DNA of 7,309 nt from Bacteroidales bacterium. GTDB lineage: Bacteria; Bacteroidota; Bacteroidia; Bacteroidales; UBA932. Below the pieces are notes generated by a model. That model was not told where the DNA came from, did not search any database, and saw only the letters and a program-made list of their open reading frames with translations. Shown here piece after piece: positions 1-6,387 of the stretch; the first letter of the stretch is position 1; each line of letters begins with the position of its first letter. A program made the position numbers and the translations under genes. Location of the stretch: positions 1 through 7,309 of the forward strand of contig JAFVDC010000114.1 of NCBI GenBank assembly GCA_017478685.1, in the 5' to 3' direction.

Positions 1-617
1 CAATCATCGGCAAGGGCGGTGAAACCATCCAGGGCATGCAGAAGGAATTCGGCACAGTCATCACTATCGACGAAGTTGACAACGGAGACGGCACCACCAA
101 GGGTGTTGTGGATATCTTCGGCACGGACAAGGCTGCAATGGATGCAACCCTGGAGCGCATCAAGGGTATCTGCGCAGTCCCCGAGGCCGGTCAGGTGTAC
201 CACGGAAAGGTGGTTTCCATCCTTGACTTCGGCGCCTTCATCGAAATCCTCCCCGGCAAGGAAGGCCTCCTTCACGTAAGCGAGATTGCCTGGACCAAGA
301 CCGAGAAAGTGGAAGACGTCCTGAAGGTTGGCGACGAAGTAGATGTCAAGCTCCTTGAGATTGATGCCAAGACCGGCAAGATGCGTCTTTCCATGCGCGC
401 CCTCCAGGAGAAACCCGAAGGCTATGTGGAGCCCAAGCGTGAAAACCGCAGCCCCAGGCGCGAAGGCGACCGCAAGGACGGCAACCGTGGCCCCAGGCGC
501 GAAGGTGACCGTGGTCCCCGCAGGGACAATGACCGCCGCGAAAGGCACAATGACGGCCCCCGCAAGCCCCGCTTCCAGGACGAAGAGCCCAAACAGGCCG
601 AACCCGACGTGTTCTAG
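1..617 (+). CDS. pnp: Polynucleotide phosphorylase, C-terminal part (5' truncated)
   Basis: This is the 3' end of the gene for PNPase, the phosphorolytic 3'-5' exoribonuclease of mRNA decay. The reading frame enters at base 3, and about 204 residues are visible. The first residues, IIGKGGETIQ, carry the GxxG loop of the KH RNA-binding domain. The S1 domain follows at about bases 186-408, with the typical G-x-V, DFGAFIEI.PG.EGLLHVSEIAW and KTGKMRLSMRAL segments. KH followed by S1 at a C-terminus is diagnostic of PNPase. After S1 comes a tail of about 60 residues that is low-complexity, rich in Arg, Gly, Asp and Pro, and contains repeated PRREGDR units; it is probably disordered and RNA-binding. 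The stop is TAG at 615-617. A strong terminator follows, so the gene is transcriptionally separate from the downstream operon. The catalytic RNase PH domains lie outside the window. Confidence 0.96.
   Translation, partial: IIGKGGETIQGMQKEFGTVITIDEVDNGDGTTKGVVDIFGTDKAAMDATLERIKGICAVPEAGQVYHGKVVSILDFGAFIEILPGKEGLLHVSEIAWTKTEKVEDVLKVGDEVDVKLLEIDAKTGKMRLSMRALQEKPEGYVEPKRENRSPRREGDRKDGNRGPRREGDRGPRRDNDRRERHNDGPRKPRFQDEEPKQAEPDVF
451..511 (+). repeat. Imperfect 39-nt tandem repeat in the pnp tail
   Basis: A 22-nt segment starting at 451 recurs at 490 with a single C/T difference. The period is 39 nt, or 13 codons, so the frame is kept. It encodes the PRREGDR units of the basic tail, and a degenerate third unit (GPRRDNDR) follows at once. 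The repeat looks like in-frame slippage or duplication that lengthened the disordered tail. Confidence 0.8.
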
Positions 618-666
618 TCCGGATCCCGGCGTGGAGCCAAAACATTGACAAATAGCAACTTACGCT

Positions 667-699
667 AAAGAGGGTGCTGGTTTTTCAGCACCCTCTTTT
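667..699 (+). terminator. Intrinsic terminator of pnp
   Basis: A perfect 13-bp stem (667-679 with 686-698) encloses a 6-nt T-rich loop. The stem base is A-rich on the 5' side and T-rich on the 3' side and runs into TTTTA. It begins 49 nt after the pnp stop codon and ends before the next promoter, so it isolates pnp from the downstream operon. Confidence 0.92.
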
Positions 700-744
700 A
701 CATATTCCCCTTACTATCAACATTTTACCTCCACGCATTCTTTT

Positions 745-776
745 TTTGCATTTAATTATACATTTTAGTAACTTTG
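745..776 (+). promoter_or_regulatory. Bacteroidetes-type promoter of the glsA operon
   Basis: TTTG at 745-748 (-33 element), then a 20-nt spacer, then TAACTTTG at 769-776, which fits the -7 consensus TAnnTTTG. Both elements and the spacing match the housekeeping sigma-factor promoter described for Bacteroides. The predicted transcription start is about 779-782, only a few bases from the ATG codons at 783 and 789, so the mRNA should have almost no 5' leader. No other convincing promoter was seen before 6122, so this one probably drives all five genes. Confidence 0.82.
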
Positions 777-782
777 TGGATT

Positions 783-1604
783 ATGGACATGCCTCAAAAT
801 CAAAGCATTCTCATTGACACAGATGCTGTTGTGAGAAAAGTCAACCACGGTAAGCTTTTGCCGCGGCCTGTCATGAGCTTTATCCGCAAGCTCATCCACG
901 AAGAGGAATTCAACCGCAATTTCTCAAAAGGGAAAGTGGGAGCGGATTTCATTGACTGTTTCTTCAATGACATAAATGTTACGCTGGAAATAATCGGAGA
1001 AGAGAACATACCCGCAGAAGGCCTTTTCACCTTTGCGTCCAACCATCCTCTTGGAGGGGCCGATGCCGGTCTGGAGATCGGCTGGCTTGCACGTAAGTAC
1101 AACGACAAGGTGATCACCCCCGCCAACAGTTTTCTCCTTCACCTGAAGCAGCTTGCGCAGTACCTTATCCCCGTGAACAAGATGGGCGCGCAGTCAAGGG
1201 AACTGGCAGGGCTCCTCAACGAGGCCTTCCACAGTGACCGTCAGGTGCTGTTCTTCCCCGCCGGCATATGCTCTCGCAAAGTGAACGGCGTAATCACGGA
1301 CCTTGACTGGAAAAAGACCTTCATCACAAAAAGCCGTGAAACCAAGAGGGACATCATCCCCATCTGGTTCTCCGGCCACAATTCAAAGCGCTTTTACCGT
1401 ATTGCCGCTTTCCGTAAGTTTTTCAAGATCAAGCTGAACCTTGAAATGCTCACTCTCCCGGACGAACTCTTCGGCTACAGGGGCCAGCATTTCAAGATGG
1501 TAATCGGAAAGCCCATCCCCTATACCACCTTTACATCCGAAAAGACCGACACCGAGTGGGCCCAATACGTAAAGGAACAAGTGTACGCCCTAAAACAAGA
1601 CTAA
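783..1604 (+). CDS. glsA: PlsC-like O-acyltransferase, glycine-lipid synthesis (GlsA-like)
   Basis: This 273-residue membrane-associated acyltransferase resembles the lysophospholipid acyltransferase family. In Bacteroides the homologue GlsA O-acylates N-(3-hydroxyacyl)-glycine to form the diacylated glycine lipid. Family signatures are SNHPLGG..DAG at about residues 86-96, with the His-Asp pair H88/D94 spaced H-x5-D rather than the usual H-x4-D, and FFPAGICSRK at about 157-166, which corresponds to the FPEG-type acceptor motif. An open TTG start at 774 lies inside the promoter -7 element and would not be transcribed as a start codon, so ATG 783 (or 789) is preferred. The glsB-like gene follows after 12 nt, matching the paired O- and N-acyltransferases of glycine and ornithine lipid synthesis. 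The family assignment is firm. The glycine specificity is inferred from lineage and neighbours; ornithine or another amino acid is possible. Confidence 0.8.
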   Translation: MDMPQNQSILIDTDAVVRKVNHGKLLPRPVMSFIRKLIHEEEFNRNFSKGKVGADFIDCFFNDINVTLEIIGEENIPAEGLFTFASNHPLGGADAGLEIGWLARKYNDKVITPANSFLLHLKQLAQYLIPVNKMGAQSRELAGLLNEAFHSDRQVLFFPAGICSRKVNGVITDLDWKKTFITKSRETKRDIIPIWFSGHNSKRFYRIAAFRKFFKIKLNLEMLTLPDELFGYRGQHFKMVIGKPIPYTTFTSEKTDTEWAQYVKEQVYALKQD

Positions 1605-1616
1605 ACCTAAGCCCCC

Positions 1617-2537
1617 ATGGTACTAGAACCTATCATAGATCCCGTAGACAAATCCTTGCTGCTGAAGGAATTCGAGCAGGCGAAGGAACTCACCGAAGCC
1701 TCCCGCGGAGACATCAAAGTCTATTTGGTAGACTACACTTCCCCTAATATCCTTAGGGAAGTGGGCCGATTAAGGGAAATTGCCTTCAGGAAAGGCGGCG
1801 GCGGAACCGGCAAGGCCTGCGACATTGACGACTTTGACACTGACCCTTCCTTCAAGGTGAAACAGCTTGTGGTCTGGGACGCTGAAGACCAGTGCATCTG
1901 CGGCGGATACCGCTTTGTGTACGGCTACGACATGAAAATCACGGATGACGGGCAGCCCATAATCCCGGCGGCGCACCTGTTCCATTTCTCGGAAAAATTC
2001 ATGAATGAGGAAATGCCCCACACAATGGAGCTCAGCCGCTCATACATTGTGGAGCAGCAGCAGCGCACAAATTCGGCCAGGAAGAGCATCTTCATCCTGG
2101 ACTGCCTCTTCAAGGCCATCTGCGTGGTGGCAAGGGACGGAAAAATGACAGATATTTTCGGGAAGGTCACGTTTTACCGGGACTACCCTCAAGAGGCCTT
2201 TTCCATGGTAACATCCTTCATGAAAAAACACTGCGGCGCCGGAGGCAAGGAGATTGTCCCAAAGGTCCCGTATGTGGCAGAGCCCGCCAAAGAGGCACGC
2301 AAAATATTCAAATTCAAGGAATTCCGCGCCAACTTCCGCGCTCTTACGTCGTTTTTCATCCAAAAGAAACTGTACCTGCCGCCCATCCTCAAGTCTTACA
2401 TGAATCTCACCACCACCATGCGCTACTATGGCGCAATGGTCAACGATGAATTCGGGGGCGTGATAGAAATGGGCATAAAGGTGCATCTCCCGGACCTTGA
2501 CAAAGACCGCTGGGAGCTTTATTTCAAGGAAGTTTAG
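1617..2537 (+). CDS. glsB: GNAT-fold N-acyltransferase, glycine-lipid synthesis (GlsB/OlsB-like)
   Basis: This 306-residue protein belongs to the OlsB / 'hemolysin-like' GNAT N-acyltransferases. These transfer a 3-hydroxyacyl chain, usually from acyl-ACP, to the amino group of an amino acid. In Bacteroides the homologue GlsB acts on glycine and performs the first step of glycine lipid synthesis. Visible family features are the GRLREIAFRKGGGGTG segment (about 50-65) followed by DIDDFD (69-74), a CGGYR core strand (95-99), and ELSRSYIV (138-145), the conserved E-x-S-R block of this family. There is no signal peptide, so action at the cytoplasmic side of the inner membrane is expected. The start ATG lies 12 nt after glsA, with no strong ribosome-binding site. 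The C-terminal part (about 220-306) fits the usual length for the Bacteroidetes version. The amino-acid substrate cannot be read from the sequence. Confidence 0.82.
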   Translation: MVLEPIIDPVDKSLLLKEFEQAKELTEASRGDIKVYLVDYTSPNILREVGRLREIAFRKGGGGTGKACDIDDFDTDPSFKVKQLVVWDAEDQCICGGYRFVYGYDMKITDDGQPIIPAAHLFHFSEKFMNEEMPHTMELSRSYIVEQQQRTNSARKSIFILDCLFKAICVVARDGKMTDIFGKVTFYRDYPQEAFSMVTSFMKKHCGAGGKEIVPKVPYVAEPAKEARKIFKFKEFRANFRALTSFFIQKKLYLPPILKSYMNLTTTMRYYGAMVNDEFGGVIEMGIKVHLPDLDKDRWELYFKEV

Positions 2538-2543
2538 CTACAC

Positions 2544-4064
2544 ATGGACATTATCACGAACCTTGCGCGCCTGTTTTTAAGGTACAGGGTGAGGGCCATT
2601 GGGCGCTACGTCAAAGAAGGCGACGCCATCCAGCGCAAAACCCTTGAAATGCTGGTCAGGGAGGCCCGTGACACGCAGTGGGGCCGGGAGCACAACTACG
2701 CATCCATCAAGAGTTACGAGGATTTTTCGGCCAGTGTCCCTTTGGGGAACTACGCCTCCCATAAGCCATACATAGAAAAGATGATGGAAGGGACCCCGGA
2801 TGTGCTCTGGAAGGGGCTCATTACCCGTTTTGCCACTTCTTCAGGCACCACCTCGGATGTCGTGAAATTCATTCCCGTAAGCAAAAGGGGCCTCAAAAGA
2901 AGCCACCTGCAGGGCGGCCACGACGTAACGGCCACCTACCTGGACCAGAACCGGGAGTCGCACGTTGGCAAGGGCTATTCCCTCATCCTTTCCGGCGGAT
3001 TCAATCCAAAGTACAGCACAGACAAGATAAAGGTTGGAGACATATCGGCCATAATGGCTGCGGCGGCGCCGTCTTTCTACAGGAAAATGCTGCACATGGT
3101 GCCGTCCATGAAGGTTGCCCGGATAGAGGACATCCACACCAAATACGACATCGTGACGGATATAATCCGTTCCCGGAACCTGGTTTCCTTCAGCGGACAA
3201 CCCACCTGGAACATAATGGTGCTGGAGATGGCCATGCAAAAGGCCGGGGTAAAGACGGCCGAAGAGTTGTGGCCCAACATGGAACTCTTTGCCCACGGAG
3301 GCATGTCCCTTGTCCCCTATCGGCATAAACTGGACGAACTTTTCCCCTCCGGAAAACTTCATTTCATAGAGAACTACAACTCCTCAGAAGGCTTTTTCGG
3401 CGTACAGACAGACATGAAGGATCCCGCCATGACCCTGATGCTGGACTACGAGAATTTCTATGAATTTGTGCCCATGCAGGAGTACGGAAAACCCGGCGCC
3501 AAAGCCCTTCCTGTATGGGAAATAGAGACCGGAAAGGAATACGCCATATTGGTGTCCACATCCTCCGGCCTATGGCGCTATGACATGGGAGACGTGGTGC
3601 GCTTTACCAGCAGGAGCCCCTACAAGTTTGTAATTGTAGGAAGGACCCACCAGAACATCAATCTCTGGGGAGAAGACCTTTCTGTCCAGCAGGCCGAAAA
3701 GGCAATGGACGAAGCCTGCCGCAAGTGCGATGCAAAGGTGAAGGAATTCACCGTAGCGCCGGTGTTCCTTGAAGAGGAAACCAGCAGCGGCCACCACCAG
3801 TGGCTGGTGGAATTCATCAAGGAGCCCGCAGATCTTGAAAAGTTTGCCGAAACCCTTGACAGGGAGCTTATGGAAAGCGACATAGACTACGAGCACTTCC
3901 GTGAGCGCACCGGCGGAAAGAGGCTTGAACTTGTGAAGGCCCGTCCCGGCCTGTTCTATGACTGGCTTGACTCCAAGGGAAAACTTGGCGGCCAGCACAA
4001 GAGTCCCCGCCTTGCAAGCGTTCGTAAATACATGGAAGAACTCCTAAAACTGAACCAAGCATGA
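2544..4064 (+). CDS. GH3-family acyl-acid amido synthetase
   Basis: This 506-residue cytoplasmic protein is related to plant GH3/JAR1 enzymes, which are ANL-superfamily adenylating enzymes that activate a carboxylate with ATP and couple it to the amino group of an amino acid. All three nucleotide motifs are present: TSSGTTS (98-104), YNSSEGFFG (278-286) and LWRYDMGDVV (343-352). FVIVGRTHQNINLWGED (362-378) follows, where the hinge to the C-terminal domain is expected. The length is typical of bacterial GH3 proteins, whose functions are mostly unknown. The gene starts 6 nt after glsB, with a purine-rich AAGGAAG about 11 nt upstream, and its stop overlaps the next start in ATGA. The context suggests that it joins N-acyl-glycine or a fatty acid to an amino acid such as serine. 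That role is inference. The family call is secure. Confidence 0.88.
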   Translation: MDIITNLARLFLRYRVRAIGRYVKEGDAIQRKTLEMLVREARDTQWGREHNYASIKSYEDFSASVPLGNYASHKPYIEKMMEGTPDVLWKGLITRFATSSGTTSDVVKFIPVSKRGLKRSHLQGGHDVTATYLDQNRESHVGKGYSLILSGGFNPKYSTDKIKVGDISAIMAAAAPSFYRKMLHMVPSMKVARIEDIHTKYDIVTDIIRSRNLVSFSGQPTWNIMVLEMAMQKAGVKTAEELWPNMELFAHGGMSLVPYRHKLDELFPSGKLHFIENYNSSEGFFGVQTDMKDPAMTLMLDYENFYEFVPMQEYGKPGAKALPVWEIETGKEYAILVSTSSGLWRYDMGDVVRFTSRSPYKFVIVGRTHQNINLWGEDLSVQQAEKAMDEACRKCDAKVKEFTVAPVFLEEETSSGHHQWLVEFIKEPADLEKFAETLDRELMESDIDYEHFRERTGGKRLELVKARPGLFYDWLDSKGKLGGQHKSPRLASVRKYMEELLKLNQA

Positions 4065-5014
4065 AACGACTGATCCTCAGCGCCATAGCCGCTCTTCTAA
4101 CCATAGGGCTCAGCGCCCAGGAATACGGGGTTGTGAACATTTCCGTATGCAACATGAGGCGCACCGCGGACTTTGATGCCGAAATGGTGTCCCAGGCCCT
4201 TCTGGGAACGCCGGTGCACATTACCGGATACGGTGAATCGGCCCCTTCCCCCTGGCCGGAAATCCTTACCCCGGACGGATACAAGGGCTGGGTGCACTAC
4301 GCCGCCATCACCCCCATGGGCTGGAACGAGTACCATGAGTGGAATGCAGCGCCTAAGGCCATTGTGACAGCGCTCACCGGCGTGGTTTACGCCAAGGCCT
4401 CCACGCGCAGCCAGACCATCTCCGACGTTGTGGCCGGAGACAGGCTCAGGCTCATCAAAAAGCGCGGAGCCTGGCTCAAGGTTGCGTTCCCGGACGGCCG
4501 CGATGGCTGGATCCAGCGCAAGGTTGCCATGGTTGAAAGGGAGTGGAGGATGAAACTGGACCAGAGCCCGGAGGCCATCCTTGCAACCGCCAAAAGCATG
4601 CTTGGATTCCCCTACATCTGGGCGGGAATGTCCCCTAAGGGCATGGACTGCAGCGGCTATGTAAGGGCCGTCCTCTATATGCACGACATCATAATCCCCC
4701 GCGACGCCGGTCCGCAGAGCAGCGTTGGCGTAAGGATAGATTCCAGGGCCGATCTCCAGCCCGGGGACCTCGTTTTCTTCGGCAAATACCGTGAAGACGG
4801 CACGCCAAGGGTGTCGCACGTGGGATTTTACCTCGGGAACGGTGAATTCATCCATTCAATCGGCCTTGTAAAGATTGGAAGCTTTGACTATTCCAGTCCG
4901 CTTTACGATGCCTTCAATGCAGGCCGATATCTTTTTGGCGGGCGCATCCTCCCCTATGTGAACGAGATGCCGGGAATTACCACAACGCTAACCAATCCGC
5001 TTTATGCAGAATAG
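4061..5014 (+). CDS. Exported SH3b-NlpC/P60 gamma-D-glutamyl endopeptidase (YkfC-like)
   Basis: This 317-residue protein has a Sec signal peptide (basic MKR, hydrophobic core, likely cleavage after SA at about residue 19). Two bacterial SH3-like regions follow (about 21-95 and 98-160), with the conserved GW-V/I positions in YKGWVHY and GRDGWIQRK, and then an NlpC/P60 cysteine peptidase domain (about 168-305). The catalytic residues are visible: C197 in MDCSGY, H253 in SHVGFYLG, and H265 in FIHS as the third polar residue. Architecture and length match YkfC-type enzymes that cut the gamma-D-Glu-diamino acid bond of murein peptides carrying a free N-terminal L-Ala, releasing L-Ala-D-Glu. The ATG overlaps the GH3 stop by 4 nt, which suggests translational coupling. 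The downstream dipeptide epimerase, which would use this product, supports the assignment. Mature location is the periplasm. Confidence 0.9.
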   Translation: MKRLILSAIAALLTIGLSAQEYGVVNISVCNMRRTADFDAEMVSQALLGTPVHITGYGESAPSPWPEILTPDGYKGWVHYAAITPMGWNEYHEWNAAPKAIVTALTGVVYAKASTRSQTISDVVAGDRLRLIKKRGAWLKVAFPDGRDGWIQRKVAMVEREWRMKLDQSPEAILATAKSMLGFPYIWAGMSPKGMDCSGYVRAVLYMHDIIIPRDAGPQSSVGVRIDSRADLQPGDLVFFGKYREDGTPRVSHVGFYLGNGEFIHSIGLVKIGSFDYSSPLYDAFNAGRYLFGGRILPYVNEMPGITTTLTNPLYAE

Positions 5015-6122
5015 GCGTGACTTCCTGAAGACATCTGCGCTTGCTGCCGCAGGGCTTGCCCTTACAGGGTGCAAAGGCTTTACGCCCAGGCGCTCCGGAG
5101 GGCCGCTTACAATGAAGTTCTTCCCCTATGAGCTCCGGCTTCGGCACACTTTTACCGTAGCTTCTTACAGCCGAAAGGTGACGCCGGACGTGCAGGTGGA
5201 GATTACCTGGGAGGGCGTTACAGGCTACGGAGAGGCTTCCATGCCACCGTACCTTGGGCAAAGCGTGGAGTCCGTGTGCAGTTTCCTTTCAAAGGTGGAT
5301 TTGTCTCAGTTCCAGGACCCTTTCTGCCTGGAGGATATCCTAACTTATGTAGACAGCCTCTCCCCCGGAGATTCGGCCGCTAAGGCAGCCGTGGACATCG
5401 CTCTCCACGACCTTGTGGGGAAACTCATGGGCCAGCCTTGGTACAGGATATGGGGCCTGAACCCGGCGCTGGCGCCATCCACAACCTTTACTATCGGCAT
5501 TGACACTGAGGAAGTTGTGAGGGAGAAAACCCTTGAGGCCGCCGGGAAGTTCAACATCCTGAAAGTGAAGGTTGGGCTGGATACCGACGAAGCCATGATC
5601 AAGGCCATCCGCTCCGTGACTGATGTTCCCCTTGCCGTAGACGCCAATCAGGGCTGGAAAGACCGGCAGAAGGCGCTGGACGAGATTTTCTGGCTCAAGG
5701 AGCAGGGAGTGGTGATGGTGGAGCAGCCGCTTCCCATTTCGGCCCTCTCAGACACCGCCTGGCTCACTGAGCGCAGTCCCCTCCCCATCTTTGCCGACGA
5801 ATCCATCCAGAGACTCAAGGACGTACAGTCCCTTTCGGGCATTTTCAGCGGCATCAACATAAAGCTCATGAAGTGCACCGGCATGAGGGAAGGCTGGCGA
5901 ATGGCCCAGCTTGCCCGCGCCCTTGGAATGAAGGTTATGGTGGGATGCATGACAGAGACCTCCTGCGGCATTTCCGCCGCCGCTCAGCTCTCCCCTTACG
6001 TAGATTTCGCCGACCTCGACGGCAATCTCCTCATTTCCAACGACCGCTTTGACGGCGTGAAGGTTATTGATGGCCGATTATCCCTCCCCGACAGGCCCGG
6101 GATAGGAGTGGAACTGCTATAG
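5004..6122 (+). CDS. Dipeptide epimerase (L-Ala-D/L-Glu type), Tat/lipoprotein-exported
   Basis: This 372-residue enolase-superfamily enzyme (muconate-lactonising subgroup) interconverts L-Ala-D-Glu and L-Ala-L-Glu in murein peptide salvage. Visible active-site residues are the catalytic K187/K189 (LKVKVG), metal ligands D213 (VDANQGW), E240 (VEQPL) and D265 (FADES), the opposing lysine K287 (NIKLMK), and D337/D339 in FADLDGN. The last is the D-x-D that anchors the substrate ammonium in Ala-Glu epimerases. Before the catalytic part is NRRDFLK, a near-perfect twin-arginine motif, then a hydrophobic stretch and LTGC, a lipobox with Cys23. The enzyme is therefore probably exported folded and lipidated. 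The cytoplasmic Ala-Glu epimerase form would start near Met37 (base 5112). The start at 5004 overlaps the NlpC/P60 gene by 11 nt. Specificity for Ala-Glu is likely from motif and context, though related epimerases accept other dipeptides. Confidence 0.88.
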   Translation: MQNRRDFLKTSALAAAGLALTGCKGFTPRRSGGPLTMKFFPYELRLRHTFTVASYSRKVTPDVQVEITWEGVTGYGEASMPPYLGQSVESVCSFLSKVDLSQFQDPFCLEDILTYVDSLSPGDSAAKAAVDIALHDLVGKLMGQPWYRIWGLNPALAPSTTFTIGIDTEEVVREKTLEAAGKFNILKVKVGLDTDEAMIKAIRSVTDVPLAVDANQGWKDRQKALDEIFWLKEQGVVMVEQPLPISALSDTAWLTERSPLPIFADESIQRLKDVQSLSGIFSGINIKLMKCTGMREGWRMAQLARALGMKVMVGCMTETSCGISAAAQLSPYVDFADLDGNLLISNDRFDGVKVIDGRLSLPDRPGIGVELL

Positions 6123-6124
6123 AC

Positions 6125-6138
6125 CGAGCGAAGCGAGC
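6125..6138. repeat. 14-nt mirror repeat containing the GCGAAGC mini-hairpin motif
   Basis: CGAGCGAAGCGAGC begins three bases after the epimerase stop codon and reads the same in both directions on one strand (a mirror repeat, not an inverted repeat). Its centre is GCGAAGC (6128-6134), a sequence known for forming an unusually stable DNA mini-hairpin with a GAA triloop. No T-run follows, so it is not a conventional terminator. No convincing intrinsic terminator for the five-gene operon was found between 6123 and the tRNA. Confidence 0.6.
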
Positions 6139-6192
6139 GGAGAAATCTCACTCATTAAGAGCACATTTTTAGTAATTATTGTAAATTATTTG

Positions 6193-6200
6193 TATCTTTG
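6193..6200 (+). promoter_or_regulatory. Promoter -7 element for tRNA-Ser
   Basis: TATCTTTG matches TAnnTTTG. It predicts transcription starting near 6203, about 13 nt before the tRNA. The expected -33 position (6169-6172) reads TTAG, preceded by a T-run, so the upstream half is weak. The AT-rich block 6161-6195 is otherwise unoccupied. Confidence 0.7.
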
Positions 6201-6216
6201 CCGTCCACAAACTTCC

Positions 6217-6303
6217 GGTGAGTTGTCCGAGTGGTTGAAGGAGCCTGCCTCGAAAACAGGTTTGCGTGCGAGCGCAACGGGGGTTCGAATCCCTCACTCA
6301 CCG
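6217..6303 (+). tRNA. tRNA-Ser (anticodon CGA)
   Basis: A complete 87-nt class II tRNA. The acceptor stem is GGTGAGT paired with ACTCACC (6296-6302), with G73 as discriminator base and no encoded CCA. The D-arm stem is TCC/GGA. The anticodon loop CTCGAAA (6249-6255) places CGA at 6251-6253, reading UCG. The long variable arm typical of tRNA-Ser has a TTGCG/CGCAA stem. The T-arm is GGGGG-TTCGAAT-CCCTC with one G-T wobble. The anticodon stem CCTGC/ACAGG leaves a C31-A39 mismatch at the loop end. Discriminator G and the long variable arm support serine identity. Confidence 0.97.
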
Positions 6304-6315
6304 CAAAGAGATGGG

Positions 6316-6355
6316 AAAGAGCACTTTAAAGTTTCGGCTTTAAAGTGCTCTTTTT
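6316..6355 (+). terminator. Intrinsic terminator of tRNA-Ser
   Basis: A perfect 16-bp stem (6316-6331 with 6338-6353) with loop TTTCGG, A-rich at its 5' base and followed by a T-run to 6355. It starts 13 nt after the tRNA and closes that transcription unit. Confidence 0.93.
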
Positions 6356-6369
6356 CAGCTCTTTGCAAA

Positions 6370-6386
6370 GCCCGCCGCAGGCGGGC
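6370..6386. repeat. GC-rich triloop hairpin
   Basis: GCCCGCC and GGCGGGC form a perfect 7-bp stem around the three-base loop GCA. There is no T-run, so it is unlikely to be a terminator. It abuts a second hairpin of similar type. Confidence 0.7.
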
Positions 6387-6387
6387 A

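Noticed and set aside
774..782. TTG start codon extending the acyltransferase by three residues
   Set aside because: The TTG is the last three bases of the -7 promoter element TAACTTTG, upstream of the predicted transcription start, so ATG 783 or 789 is preferred.
2841..3362. 173-codon minus-strand open frame within the GH3 gene
   Set aside because: Its composition is of the shadow type with no domain features, and the plus-strand GH3 motifs cover the same bases.
4097..4855. 252-codon open frame on the minus strand
   Set aside because: It lies entirely inside the NlpC/P60 gene, whose motifs are intact. The minus frame shows no recognisable domain and is a by-product of GC-rich codon usage.
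2544..6303. Functional link between the possible serine-adding GH3 enzyme and the neighbouring tRNA-Ser
   Set aside because: GH3 enzymes use free amino acids, and the tRNA has its own promoter and terminator. Proximity is most likely chance.
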